This document shows, piece by piece, positions 26,180 to 35,350 of a stretch of 64,000 nt of DNA (within the stretch, counting starts at the first letter, position 1; every line of letters starts with the position of its first letter). Source of the DNA: Roseihalotalea indica (GTDB lineage: Bacteria; Bacteroidota; Bacteroidia; Cytophagales; Cyclobacteriaceae). A model generated the notes under the pieces. That model had not been told where the DNA came from and made no database searches. It worked only from the letters and a program-made list of their open reading frames with translations. The stretch covers positions 1,142,807 through 1,206,806 of the forward strand of contig NZ_JAINFL010000001.1 in NCBI RefSeq assembly GCF_022458895.1, in the 5' to 3' direction. The position numbers were made by a program, and so were the translations under genes.

Positions 26180-27984
26180 TTCATAACAACCGCAAGTACG
26201 TTATTCGCCTCACTTTTATTCTGATCGCAGCGATCTACTTGATCAAGCTGTTTGCTATTCAGGTGATGAATGAAGACTACGAAGCTAAAGCAAATAGTAA
26301 TATCATTGACCGCGAAATCCGTTACCCTTTCCGCGGACTAATCTACGATCGTAATGGGAAACTGGTAGTATATAATGCGCCGGTGTATAATCTGGAGGTG
26401 ATTCCCAAGGACGTTAAGCTGGAAGATACTCTGGCTTTTTGCAATGTATTTGGTATTACAAAAGAAGAATTCATAGAAAAAATAGATAAGGCTAAGAAAT
26501 ACTCTTATGTAAAACCTTCTATTTTCATTAAGCAGATTTCCAATACCACGTTTGCCACTGTACAGGATTACCTGGTAGATTTTCCTGGATTCCGCATTCA
26601 GCCACGAACCAACCGGGCATATACCTACCGCAATCTGGCTAATGCATTGGGGTATATTGGCGAGGTGAGCCCTTATAAATTGAAACAGGATACTGCTAAC
26701 TTTTACCGGCAGGGTGATTATATCGGTATTCTGGGGATAGAATCAAAATATGAAGACCAGCTTCGTGGAAAGCGGGGAGTGAAGTACAAAATGGTGAATG
26801 TGCGAGGTGTCGAAAAAGGTTCTTATAAAGACGGTACGTTCGATACACTATCAATTCCTGGAGAGAACCTGCAAAGTACGATAGACATCACGTTGCAAGA
26901 GTACGCTGAAACGCTTATGACTGGCAAACGAGGAAGTATTGTAGCGTTAGAGCCTAAAACTGGTGAGATACTAACATTTGTCTCGGCTCCAACCTTTGAC
27001 CCGAATTTGCTTTCAGGACGCAATTATGGTAAGAATTACGCTGAACTCGCATCGGATACTACCAAACCCTTATTTAATCGCCCTTTAATGGGGGCATTTC
27101 CTCCAGGTTCTATCTTTAAAACGGTGCAGGCGTTGATTGCATTACAGGAAGGCGTTATCACGCCGCAAACTCGTATCCGTTGTGATCGCCATATTATTGC
27201 CTGCCACGGTCCCCACTCAAATGAAGATTTGCAGGGAGCTATCGAAGTATCTTGCAATCCTTATTTTCACAATGTTTATCGGCGATTGCTAAATCAGGGT
27301 GCTTCGGATAATACATTTGTAGATACTGAAATTGGACTGGAAAAGTGGCGCAAGCATGTGATGAGCTTTGGTATGGGGCACCCTCTGGGAGTTGATTTGC
27401 CTAATGAGCGGGGCGGCTATGTACCAGCTCCTTCCTTATATGATAAAATTTACGGAGACAACCGCTGGAAATTTTCTACTATTTACTCTAATGCCATTGG
27501 GCAGGGTGAATTGCAGATTGTACCACTACAAATGGCAAATCTGGCAGCAATTATTGCTAACCGGGGCTACTATATTACTCCCCATCTGATTAAGTCGATT
27601 GGTGAAGATGGACAACCATTGGCCGAATACCGAGAGAAGAACTACACAACCGTAGATGAAAAACATTTTGATGTGGTAGTAGACGCCATGTACGATGTAG
27701 TAGAGCATGGTACAGGTTCGCATCGGGCTAAGCTAAAAGGCATTGAAGTCTGCGGCAAAACCGGAACTGTACAAAATTCGCAAGGAGAAGACCACTCAGT
27801 ATTTATCGCCTTTGCCCCCAAAGATGATCCGAAAATTGCCTTGGCAGTTTATGTGGAAAACGCAGGGCAGGGAGCCCGGGCCGCAGCGGGTATATCTGGG
27901 TTACTCATTGAAAAATACCTGAAAGGCTGTACCGAACGGTCGCAAATAGAAGATTATATTTTGAAAGGGGATTTTATTTACTAG
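26176..27984 (+). CDS. mrdA: Penicillin-binding protein 2 (peptidoglycan transpeptidase)
   Basis: A 602-residue class B PBP that cross-links side-wall peptidoglycan together with RodA. A single N-terminal transmembrane helix is followed by the dimerisation domain, which includes FPGFRIQPRTNRAYTY and the GIESKYEDQLRGKRG segment. The transpeptidase domain has Ser312 of SIFK in PPGSIFK, the SCN motif at 359-361 and KTG at 528-530 in CGKTGTVQNS. All three catalytic motifs are intact. The start overlaps mreD by four bases. Its stop lies next to the GTG start of rodA. Confidence 0.97.
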   Translation: MIHNNRKYVIRLTFILIAAIYLIKLFAIQVMNEDYEAKANSNIIDREIRYPFRGLIYDRNGKLVVYNAPVYNLEVIPKDVKLEDTLAFCNVFGITKEEFIEKIDKAKKYSYVKPSIFIKQISNTTFATVQDYLVDFPGFRIQPRTNRAYTYRNLANALGYIGEVSPYKLKQDTANFYRQGDYIGILGIESKYEDQLRGKRGVKYKMVNVRGVEKGSYKDGTFDTLSIPGENLQSTIDITLQEYAETLMTGKRGSIVALEPKTGEILTFVSAPTFDPNLLSGRNYGKNYAELASDTTKPLFNRPLMGAFPPGSIFKTVQALIALQEGVITPQTRIRCDRHIIACHGPHSNEDLQGAIEVSCNPYFHNVYRRLLNQGASDNTFVDTEIGLEKWRKHVMSFGMGHPLGVDLPNERGGYVPAPSLYDKIYGDNRWKFSTIYSNAIGQGELQIVPLQMANLAAIIANRGYYITPHLIKSIGEDGQPLAEYREKNYTTVDEKHFDVVVDAMYDVVEHGTGSHRAKLKGIEVCGKTGTVQNSQGEDHSVFIAFAPKDDPKIALAVYVENAGQGARAAAGISGLLIEKYLKGCTERSQIEDYILKGDFIY

Positions 27985-27986
27985 AT

Positions 27987-29255
27987 GTGAGAGATAATAA
28001 CCGACTAATCAATCGACTAGACTGGGGAACCATTATCCTGTATTTCCTCCTCGTATCGTTAGGGTGGTTAAACATCTTTGCGGTTGTTTATGATATGCAG
28101 GCCGATCAAAGCATTTTTGATATTTCCCTCCGATCAGGGAAACAGTTGATTTGGATTTGTGCTGCGGCTATTCTCATTACCACCATTATGCTGGTGGATT
28201 TCCGATTTTATGATTCCTTCGCGTATTTTTTTTACGGCGGAATTGTTCTCATTCTAATCTTTGTACTGCTTTTTGGCCGAGAAGTGGCCGGTTCTAAATC
28301 CTGGTTTACCATTGGCTCTTTCCGAATGCAGCCTTCTGAGTTTGCCAAGTTTGCTACGGCTTTGGCTGTAGCCAAGTATTTAAGTCAGAACAATCGAGTT
28401 TTTGATAACCTTAAATCTCAGATAACGCTATTTGCCATTATTGGCCTGCCTGCTATACTTATCATCCTTCAGGGTGATACCGGTACCGCTATGGTTTATG
28501 CAGCGTTCGTACTCGTTTTTTACCGGGAAGGTTTTTCTCCCCTTCTTTTAGGCATTGGCATTGCTGCAGCTATTCTTTTTGTGTTAACCTTATTCATTGA
28601 TCAGCTTTATCTGATTATCGCGGTTGTGGTTACAGCCTTTTTGCTTATTGGTATTAACTCAAAGAAAACAAAACGGATTATTACCATATCCGTAGCTGCC
28701 GCTGCGGTAATTAGCTTGGTAGTAAGTGTGGATTTTTTGATTAATGATGTGCTTAAGCCCCACCAGCAAAACCGTATTAAAGCCTTAATCAACCCTGATG
28801 GAGATCCACTGGGATATGGATGGAACGTAACGCAATCTAAAATTGCTATTGGTTCGGGCGGTATGTGGGGCAAAGGGTTTTTGCAAGGCACCCAAACTAA
28901 GTTTGATTTTGTGCCTGAGCAGAGCACCGACTTTATTTTCTGTACAATTGGTGAGGAGCATGGCTGGATAGGCAGTACCCTGCTAATTGTACTGTTTATT
29001 TTGTTGCTGATGCGGGTAACGGCCATTGCCGAACGGCAGAAGTCTACCTTTGCTCGCGTTTATGGCTATAGCGTGGCCGCCATTCTGTTCTTTCACTTTG
29101 CAGTTAATATTGGAATGACCATCGGACTGTTCCCGGTTATTGGAATTCCTTTGCCTTTCTTTAGTTACGGGGGTTCTTCTCTTTGGGCATTCACCATCCT
29201 TCTTTTCATCCTTCTGAAACTGGATGCTCACCGTATGCAAATCCTAACAAGGTGA
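27987..29255 (+). CDS. rodA: Rod shape-determining peptidoglycan glycosyltransferase RodA
   Basis: A 422-residue SEDS-family membrane enzyme, the lipid-II polymerase partner of PBP2. It has about ten transmembrane helices and the family motifs GSKSWFTIGSFRMQPSEFAKF, QGDTGTAMVY, the TDFIFCTIGEEHGWIG segment and PVIGIPLPFFSYGGSS. Translation is best placed at GTG 27987, because the ATG two bases earlier is followed immediately by TGA. The gene follows mrdA by two bases and ends the operon. Confidence 0.97.
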   Translation: MRDNNRLINRLDWGTIILYFLLVSLGWLNIFAVVYDMQADQSIFDISLRSGKQLIWICAAAILITTIMLVDFRFYDSFAYFFYGGIVLILIFVLLFGREVAGSKSWFTIGSFRMQPSEFAKFATALAVAKYLSQNNRVFDNLKSQITLFAIIGLPAILIILQGDTGTAMVYAAFVLVFYREGFSPLLLGIGIAAAILFVLTLFIDQLYLIIAVVVTAFLLIGINSKKTKRIITISVAAAAVISLVVSVDFLINDVLKPHQQNRIKALINPDGDPLGYGWNVTQSKIAIGSGGMWGKGFLQGTQTKFDFVPEQSTDFIFCTIGEEHGWIGSTLLIVLFILLLMRVTAIAERQKSTFARVYGYSVAAILFFHFAVNIGMTIGLFPVIGIPLPFFSYGGSSLWAFTILLFILLKLDAHRMQILTR

Positions 29256-29336
29256 GAATGAATGAGTGATGGTTGATGCCCAATGATTAGCAATAATTTT
29301 ATTTATAGATCATTAACGCATTAATCATTATAGAGC

Positions 29337-30398
29337 TTAGTTATATCGCTTTGATACAATCTCAAGCAATTCAACAACCTCTTCCGAGTCCATCTTCCAA
29401 CGATATTTCTGGGCATATTCGTGACGCAGAAAGTTAAAAGCTTCTACATAGGTCTGCCGTTGGTCTAGCTCAGAAATTGCCTGCTGATATTCCTGCGGGT
29501 TGTTATTAAATAGCTCCCGAATAAACATATAGCGCTGATTCACCCCAATATGCTCGCGAATACTGGCAATCTTATGCTTTTTCTGGATATCAGAAAGCGT
29601 AGTAGAAGCCGGGCTTTTCTCGCTCAGGTAATCATTTAAGGTTCTAAGCGAAGGGGCCGCTTGTTCTTTTTCTTCGTCATCATCCACTTCCGCTCTTTCA
29701 ATTATTTCTGGCGCAGAAGCAGTTTCTTCCTGGGTTGTTTCCTGAGCAGAGGTAGAAACATACAATTGATCAGCAGAAACGGAGAGCACTTCAGAGAACA
29801 TATCCAGATAAGACTGAACGTCTTCCGGTATTTCAGAAGAACTTTCATGAGCTTTGCGTAGTAGTTCCAGTGCTCGAGAGCGTTCCACAGCAAAAGAAGA
29901 TTCCTGTTTAAAGCGTTCCGCGAAAGCTTCTAACAAGGCGCGGTTAATTTTTACATACTTTAGCCAGGTAATCAGGTCTTCTTCTCGAATATGATTAGCC
30001 GGGAACTGCGCCAGTTGCTGATGTAGATATTCATAAGGGGCGCATATAAGTTGTAAAGTATCGTTTACAGCAGTTTTTACCAGCGGTTGTAAATGCTCTT
30101 GATCTACCGAAATATGTTGCGAAAGCGTATTGATAAAATCATTCAGTGCCTGTTGCACATCCTCAGTTTCATAATCAAAATAAGGACTGCGGAGCTTGTT
30201 GATTTCCACCTGCCATTGATCAAACAGAGCTTTGATCACAAAAAGGTTTACTTGTCTTACTGGTGTAAGCTCTAAAATAGTGCGCCCATCGAGTTTATTA
30301 TGCTGTTCGTAGGCAGATGCCAGCACTCGTTCGGTAAATTGTTCGCTGTATTGTTCTGTTACCTGTTGATTAAGTTTGCTCTCCATGCGGTAATTCAT
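29337..30398 (-). CDS. Hypothetical cytoplasmic protein, largely helical
   Basis: A 353-residue protein without signal peptide or membrane segments. The N-terminal 200 residues appear all-helical (ITWLKYVKINRALLEAFAERFKQESSFAVERSRALELLRKA). An acidic, glutamine/threonine-rich linker is near 215-260 (DDDEEKEQ). The C-terminal 80 residues form a compact helical block ending in KMDSEEVVELLEIVSKRYN, with a preceding GVNQRYMFIRELFNNNPQEYQ that looks conserved and surface-structured. I do not recognise the family. It is convergent with rodA and divergent from tdk, so context offers no clue. Confidence 0.7.
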   Translation of the reverse strand: MNYRMESKLNQQVTEQYSEQFTERVLASAYEQHNKLDGRTILELTPVRQVNLFVIKALFDQWQVEINKLRSPYFDYETEDVQQALNDFINTLSQHISVDQEHLQPLVKTAVNDTLQLICAPYEYLHQQLAQFPANHIREEDLITWLKYVKINRALLEAFAERFKQESSFAVERSRALELLRKAHESSSEIPEDVQSYLDMFSEVLSVSADQLYVSTSAQETTQEETASAPEIIERAEVDDDEEKEQAAPSLRTLNDYLSEKSPASTTLSDIQKKHKIASIREHIGVNQRYMFIRELFNNNPQEYQQAISELDQRQTYVEAFNFLRHEYAQKYRWKMDSEEVVELLEIVSKRYN

Positions 30399-30495
30399 TT
30401 CTTTTGCAGAGTTCCAAAGAATGTACTACATTTTCATTAATACAATACGTTTCTTTAGTATTTAGTTACAAAGAAAACAGCAAAGATCGGGCTAT

Positions 30496-31125
30496 ATGTT
30501 TACAGAACCACAAGTAGGAGGCTTTCCGGTGGGCAAACCCTACACCGGGTGGATTGAAGTGATCTGCGGATGCATGTTTTCCGGAAAGACTGAAGAACTG
30601 ATCCGTCGGTTGAACCGAGCCCTTATTGCCAAGCAGCCCGTGGGTATTTTCAAACCAAAGCTGGATAACCGCTACCATGATGACAACGTGGTGTCGCATG
30701 ATCAAACCAGTATTCATTCTACCAGTGTAGAACATCCCCAAGACATTCTTCAGTTAGCTGGCGACTGCCAGGTAGTGGGGATTGATGAAGCCCAATTCTT
30801 TGATCATACGATTGTGGATATCTGCAATGAACTGGCTAACCGAGGCAAACGAGTGATTGTAGCCGGGCTTGATATGGATTACGAGGGCAAACCATTCGGT
30901 GCGATGCCTTACCTGTTGGCCATCGCTGAATATGTCACTAAAACGCACGCTATTTGTGCCGTATCAGGTACTCCAGCTTCCTTCTCTTACCGCCTGCATA
31001 ACTCAGAAGATCAGATACACGTAGGGGCTCGCGATCAGTACGAAGCCCGCAACCGTTACCACTTTTATAAGGGACAGCAAAAAAAGTCCCTGCCTCAAAA
31101 CGAAGAAGATTCTTCTTCCCGTTAA
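30496..31125 (+). CDS. tdk: Thymidine kinase, zinc-site cysteines mostly absent
   Basis: A 209-residue type II thymidine kinase for dTMP salvage. The P-loop is CGCMFSGKTEEL near residue 25, the Walker-B-like motif is IDEAQFF, and the thymidine-binding lasso region includes RNRYHFY. The usual structural zinc site is four cysteines (CxxC, twice). Here the first pair reads ICAVSG, with one cysteine, and the C-terminal pair is absent (ARDQYEARNRYHF). This variant has been seen in other Bacteroidota. Upstream is a 97-base divergent gap to the helical hypothetical. porZ starts 6 bases after its stop. Confidence 0.93.
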   Translation: MFTEPQVGGFPVGKPYTGWIEVICGCMFSGKTEELIRRLNRALIAKQPVGIFKPKLDNRYHDDNVVSHDQTSIHSTSVEHPQDILQLAGDCQVVGIDEAQFFDHTIVDICNELANRGKRVIVAGLDMDYEGKPFGAMPYLLAIAEYVTKTHAICAVSGTPASFSYRLHNSEDQIHVGARDQYEARNRYHFYKGQQKKSLPQNEEDSSSR

Positions 31126-31131
31126 GTCAGT

Positions 31132-33369
31132 ATGCGTGGATTACAGCATTGGTTAGGAGTATTCATCATCATACTAGGGGGAAATCTTTCGCTTTGGGCG
31201 CAATCGGATATTCCTATTGAGGCCTGGCGAACCCATTTCTCTTATCAGGATAGCCGGCTCATAGTAACGACCCCGGAGAGAGTCTATGTAGCCTCTGAAC
31301 ATGGCTTGTTCTATCTTACTAAATCGGATAACTCATTGCAGGTACTCTCTAAAAGTGATGGACTGACAGACATTGAAGTAACCGCGATGTATTTTGATGA
31401 GGCTTCGGGAAATCTGGTGCTGGCATACCAGAGTGGAGTAGTCGATTTAGTGACTGAGAAAGGAGTATTTCCCTTAACACTCATTCGTGATGAAGCAGAT
31501 GAACCGGAGATTATCTACGATATTGCCGTGCAAGAGAGTACAGTTTATCTGGCCACCACTGCCGGAGTGCGGGTATTAACCATAGATCTTGAGCAGGAAG
31601 AGCCCCTGCAAATTCGGGAGTCTTATACTCGATTGAGTGAAACAGGAGACCCACTGGTTATTTATCAGATAGAAATGCTGGGTGATAGTTTGTTTCTGGC
31701 GACTGAAGAAGGAGTGCTGGCCAATACCTTAGACCCAGCCGTTAATCAGCAGGATTATAACACCTGGCAACGGTTTCTGATAGATGGTGGCCTTTCTTCC
31801 GACCCGGTTTTTCACCTTACCAGTTGGAACGGGAACGTATATGCAGCTCTCAATCAACAAGGAGTGTATCGTTTTCATGAAGGGCAATGGCAACTCACCG
31901 CCTTTACAACGGAGGGGGTATTCAGTGGACTTCAGTCTTCTTCAGAAGGGGTATTGATTATAGTCGATGGTAGAGTTTTCCGATTAGAGGCTTCGGGTAG
32001 CGTTGTTTCCTTAGAGAATGAAGCCATCAGCGCAGCGCAGGATGCAGCCCAGGAAGGAGCAACTTTGTGGGTAGCTGACCAGCAGCAAGGATTAATCCGC
32101 CTGGAAAATGGACAGGTAGAGCGTTTTTTACCCAATGGCCCGGCTTCTGATGCTATTCAAAAACTACGGTATCTTAATGGAAAAATAGTGGCCCTCCAGG
32201 CCAGTACCCCAGGGCAGTTTTACACGTTTACCGATGGGCAGTGGCAAAACTTTACGCAGTTACCGGCTAGCTCCCGGCTAATGGATGCGGCTTACTCTGC
32301 TAATACGCAGCAGTATTATTTTGCCACTTTTGGTGAAGGTATTCTGCAATGGGATGGTCAGGAAGAATTTTCTTCACTAACCCAGCAAAGCAGCGGAGGT
32401 AATCTACCTAATAATCAGGCGACTGCCCTGGCAGCGAATAATGAATTTCTTTGGATCGCTAACTACAATACCCCGGCATCATTGCAGAGACTAGACCTAC
32501 AAAACGATACCTGGCAGTCGGTAACATTCAGTCAGCCGCAGGCAATGTATCCGCGCCAGCTTACAGTGGATTTTCGCAATCAGGTCTGGATGTTAGTAGG
32601 AAACAGCGATGTAAACCAACCCGGGACTGACCTGTTTGTTTTCTCGCCCACTACTGAAGAAAAGGCATCGTTTAGAAGCAAAGTAAACCCTTCTGAGTTG
32701 CCAGGCAGCCAAATATCCGATGTAGCCCTCGACCTGGATGGGCAACTTTGGCTGGCCGGAAGCGAGGGAGTGGGGTATTTCCCTCTTCCCGAATTGGTCT
32801 TTGAGGAACGTCCTCTGCCTCAAAGACCGGTGTTCGAACGTCAATTTTTATTACTGGGAGTGAATATCACCGCAGTGGCGGTGGATGGTGGCAACCGCAA
32901 ATGGATTGGAACTAACGATGGCCTGTGGCTTTTTTCGGATACGGCTGAAGAACTGTTTTATCAGTTTACCACGGAAAACAGCCCATTAATCTCCAATGTC
33001 ATAGTGGATGTTGCCGTGAATGACCAGAGCGGAGAGGTGTTCGTGGCTACGGATAAGGGCGTGGTTTCCTTTCGAAGCACTTCGACGCAGGGAAGCGTTA
33101 CTCACCAATCAGTAAAGATATTTCCGAACCCGGTGCGCCAAAGTTTTGATGGCTTGGTAGGTATAGAAGGATTGGTCAATCAGGCTACTGTGAAAATCAC
33201 TACAGTTTCCGGAGTGTTGGTGCAGGAACTACAGGCTGAAGGCGGCACTGCCACCTGGAATGTAAAAGCATATACCGGAGAAACCGTACAACCGGGAGTC
33301 TATCTCGTCTTCAGTGCCTCGCCGGATGGCACCGAAACTTTTGTTGGAAAAATAGCGGTGGTGCCTTAA
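31132..33369 (+). CDS. porZ: Type IX secretion system component PorZ
   Basis: A 745-residue exported beta-propeller protein. The signal peptide ends in LWAQ. The N-terminal opening (WRTHFSYQDSRLIVTTPERVYVASEHGLFYL, then LSKSDGLTDIEVTAMYFDE) matches the PorZ propeller, which in Porphyromonas gingivalis belongs to the T9SS attachment complex. Repeats of the reg_prop-like type run through the body (AVDGGNRKWIGTNDGLWLF). The C-terminal 85 residues form a T9SS type A sorting domain (VKIFPNPV ... GVYLVFS). Location before recO is typical for Bacteroidota. Six bases separate it from tdk. Confidence 0.9.
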   Translation: MRGLQHWLGVFIIILGGNLSLWAQSDIPIEAWRTHFSYQDSRLIVTTPERVYVASEHGLFYLTKSDNSLQVLSKSDGLTDIEVTAMYFDEASGNLVLAYQSGVVDLVTEKGVFPLTLIRDEADEPEIIYDIAVQESTVYLATTAGVRVLTIDLEQEEPLQIRESYTRLSETGDPLVIYQIEMLGDSLFLATEEGVLANTLDPAVNQQDYNTWQRFLIDGGLSSDPVFHLTSWNGNVYAALNQQGVYRFHEGQWQLTAFTTEGVFSGLQSSSEGVLIIVDGRVFRLEASGSVVSLENEAISAAQDAAQEGATLWVADQQQGLIRLENGQVERFLPNGPASDAIQKLRYLNGKIVALQASTPGQFYTFTDGQWQNFTQLPASSRLMDAAYSANTQQYYFATFGEGILQWDGQEEFSSLTQQSSGGNLPNNQATALAANNEFLWIANYNTPASLQRLDLQNDTWQSVTFSQPQAMYPRQLTVDFRNQVWMLVGNSDVNQPGTDLFVFSPTTEEKASFRSKVNPSELPGSQISDVALDLDGQLWLAGSEGVGYFPLPELVFEERPLPQRPVFERQFLLLGVNITAVAVDGGNRKWIGTNDGLWLFSDTAEELFYQFTTENSPLISNVIVDVAVNDQSGEVFVATDKGVVSFRSTSTQGSVTHQSVKIFPNPVRQSFDGLVGIEGLVNQATVKITTVSGVLVQELQAEGGTATWNVKAYTGETVQPGVYLVFSASPDGTETFVGKIAVVP

Positions 33370-33687
33370 GGGTAATGGTATAGCAAGCCAAAAGGTAGAG
33401 CTATGTTGATCAGTATACTGTAGAAAATATTGTTATTTACCTATTGATCTTGCCCTTGCGAAGGATAGCCTGAAGTAATATCCTTCACATGAAGGAGATA
33501 GCTTCGTCACTTCGTTTCTCGCAAGGACGTTGGAGAGTGTCTGTAATCGTACTTTACACGATAATAAGTGATATCAAGTGAAGAATCTGATAGTCTGTTT
33601 TTTTGGTAGAAATGTTGTGGAGAGAAATATCTTCTGAACCCAACGGTGGGCATTTAAGTTAAAAGAAAAGCTTAGTTAGGCGGCAGC
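33370..33687. other. Intergenic region between porZ and recO, holds palindromic repeat
   Basis: A 318-base gap whose middle is occupied by a large imperfect inverted repeat (33454-33525), listed separately. The rest is unremarkable. I see no ORF or clear promoter for recO. Confidence 0.6.
33454..33525. repeat. Degenerate dispersed palindromic element, copy 1
   Basis: Left arm 33454-33486 begins CCTTGCGA and ends TATCCTTC; right arm 33491-33525 begins GAAGGAGATA and ends CTCGCAAGG. The loop is ACAT. Pairing is imperfect in the middle but includes both ends. The right arm (GCTTCGTCACTTCG ... CTCGCAAGGACG) resembles an interspersed GCTTCGT/CTTCGTTxCTCGCAA-type palindrome. A second, more degraded copy lies at 35204-35279. 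Confidence 0.65.
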
Positions 33688-34383
33688 ATGCTACACAAAA
33701 CCAAGGGTATTGTTCTGAATTTTATTAAGTACCGGGAGACCTCCATCGTTACGCGGATTTATACCGAAGACTTTGGCTTGCAATCGTATATTGTGAATGG
33801 AGTGCGGGGCAGCAATAAAAAGAGTAAAAGCAAGATATCTTTTTTTCAACCTCTCACGGTGCTCGAGCTGGTCGTGTACTATAAAAAGAACGCCGGACTT
33901 AATCGCATTTCTGAAATTAAGTGCCCCGAACCCTACCAAACCATTCCCTACGACTTCCGCAAGTCCAGCATTGCCATGTTTATTACCGAGGTGCTAAACA
34001 AGTGCCTGAAGGAAGAAGAAAGCAATATTCCGCAGTTTGAGTTCCTGCATTATTCGCTGCAAATGTTCGATCATCTGGAGAGTCACTACGAAAACTTCCA
34101 TCTGCAACTGATGCTGAAGCTGAGTCGTTACCTGGGTTTTGCCCCGGAATCAGCCGACGATGTGTTTGATGAGGTGTATGAGTATGTAGGAAAACCGACA
34201 ATTCATGATGAAGACCGGCAGGTGCTCAACCTATTACTGCAAAACCCTTATACCAGTCCGGTGAAAACCAACAATGCTACCCGCCGCCTGTTGTTGGACG
34301 ATCTGATTAAATATTACCAGATGCACGTAGGTGGTTTTGGCGAGTTAAAGTCATTGACCATTCTTCGGGAAGTGTTAGAGTAA
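33688..34383 (+). CDS. recO: DNA repair protein RecO
   Basis: A 231-residue recombination mediator that loads RecA on SSB-coated DNA and anneals strands. The N-terminal OB-fold is shown by KTKGIVLNFIKYRETSIVTRIYTEDFGLQSYIVNGVRG. The rest is the helical domain ending in LKSLTILREVLE. The cysteine zinc site found in many RecO proteins is absent; a single Cys appears in EIKCPEPYQ. The length and the start agree with Bacteroidota members. porZ lies upstream, as usual. Confidence 0.95.
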   Translation: MLHKTKGIVLNFIKYRETSIVTRIYTEDFGLQSYIVNGVRGSNKKSKSKISFFQPLTVLELVVYYKKNAGLNRISEIKCPEPYQTIPYDFRKSSIAMFITEVLNKCLKEEESNIPQFEFLHYSLQMFDHLESHYENFHLQLMLKLSRYLGFAPESADDVFDEVYEYVGKPTIHDEDRQVLNLLLQNPYTSPVKTNNATRRLLLDDLIKYYQMHVGGFGELKSLTILREVLE

Positions 34384-34652
34384 TCTTTTGCCCCCCTTTT
34401 CCAGTATCTTTTCTTAATGATCTTAATGCAGGTATGTTGTCGCTGAGGAAATGCTGTAAAGATTGTCCCAACTTCTTGCTAGTTCTCCTCTTAACAATTC
34501 AAGGATCTATAATACCCCTTAACAGATTTGAAGGGAGCTATCAGGGCAGAAGCACATATTTTTTCTCCATTGTGATGACTAACTGTAGTATGTACTAAAA
34601 ACAAACAATCTACTATCTACAAAACGGTCAAAAAAAAACTACGGTGCGTTTG

Positions 34653-34745
34653 AGAAAAAGCTAAGGAGAAGTTGGAGAAAAACTAGGAAGCTTTTTCGAA
34701 AAGCTAAGAAGCTTTTTGTCGAAAAGTAGGGAGCTTTTTCGATAG
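34653..34745. repeat. Imperfect tandem array, four units of 21-23 bp
   Basis: Units start near 34653, 34676, 34697 and 34720, approximating CGAAAAGCTAAGAAGCTTTTT with deviations. Units 2-4 end in AGCTTTTT. Each unit can fold on itself (AAAAGCT with AGCTTTT), and neighbours can pair with each other. Confidence 0.75.
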
Positions 34746-34775
34746 ATTTTAGTACTTTTCTAAGCCAAATATAGT

Positions 34776-34803
34776 AAAAAAGCCGCATTGAATGTGGCTT
34801 TTG
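34776..34803. terminator. Bidirectional intrinsic terminator
   Basis: AAAAGCCGCATT and AATGTGGCTTTT pair with one G-T position. The stem is flanked by A-run and T-run. It lies 393 bases after recO. GCCGCATTGG-complementary sequence recurs at 34814-34827, giving an alternative stem. Confidence 0.65.
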
Positions 34804-35203
34804 CTAGTTTACATCCAATGCGGCATTTCTATATCTTCAAGTTATCATAAATACTGGCTTTGTCCAACCGGCAATTTTCTTCAGTCCGTATGATCTACCT
34901 GCCTTTTCCATATTTTTTTGCTTTTAGTATTATCTCACAAAAGAGAGCGAAGGATTTTACATATATCTTTGTACGTAGGCCCGAAAGCTCAGACGGGCGG
35001 GTGTTAGCTTTGGGTAGAGAAATACTACAGACACGGTCAGGAAAGAAATGAACAAAGCAAGAGCACTTTATTTGAAATAATAGTCTTTACAAAAAATGCT
35101 ACTATATCATAATGTTCAGTATGCCCTTATTTACAAAATAGCCTTCATTACATAGAACATAGCACTATTGCCTCAATTAAGTTATATAAAAAAACGGAGC
35201 CAT

Positions 35204-35279
35204 CATTGCGAATAGCATGCAATGTAATGAAGCAATCTCTCTATGGGTAGCCCGATTCGTTTCGCTCATCGAACTGACG
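35204..35279. repeat. Degenerate dispersed palindromic element, copy 2
   Basis: Left arm starts CATTGCGAATAGC and ends GAAGCAATC; right arm GATTCGTTTCGCTCATCG ends ACTGACG. Arms and orientation match the element at 33454-33525 (GCGA-, GAAG- and CGTTTC landmarks), though with more decay and a longer central loop. Confidence 0.5.
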
Positions 35280-35350
35280 ATTTAATTGTTATTAAAGTAT
35301 TTTATTGACCATGTAGTAGCAGTAATGCCAACAAAAACCATATATACGCT

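Larger units (their letters stand above)
34384..35350. other. Long intergenic region (967 bases) with hairpins and repeats, no gene
   Basis: The longest gene-free stretch of the window, between recO and a VOC gene. It contains a tandem array of AAGCTTTTT hairpins (34653-34745), an A/T-flanked terminator (34776-34803), a second partial copy of that stem (34814-34827) and a palindromic element (35204-35279). A 63-codon plus ORF from 34860 has no family resemblance and is not called. Confidence 0.7.

Noticed and set aside
28607..29026. 139-codon minus-strand ORF antisense to rodA
   Set aside because: Shadow frame across well-conserved RodA motifs.
34653..34745. CRISPR-like array
   Set aside because: Units are contiguous with no unique spacers of constant length and no Cas genes are near.
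34860..35051. 63-codon plus-strand ORF in the post-recO gap
   Set aside because: The composition is not protein-like across its length, it begins next to a terminator, and no family resemblance was seen.
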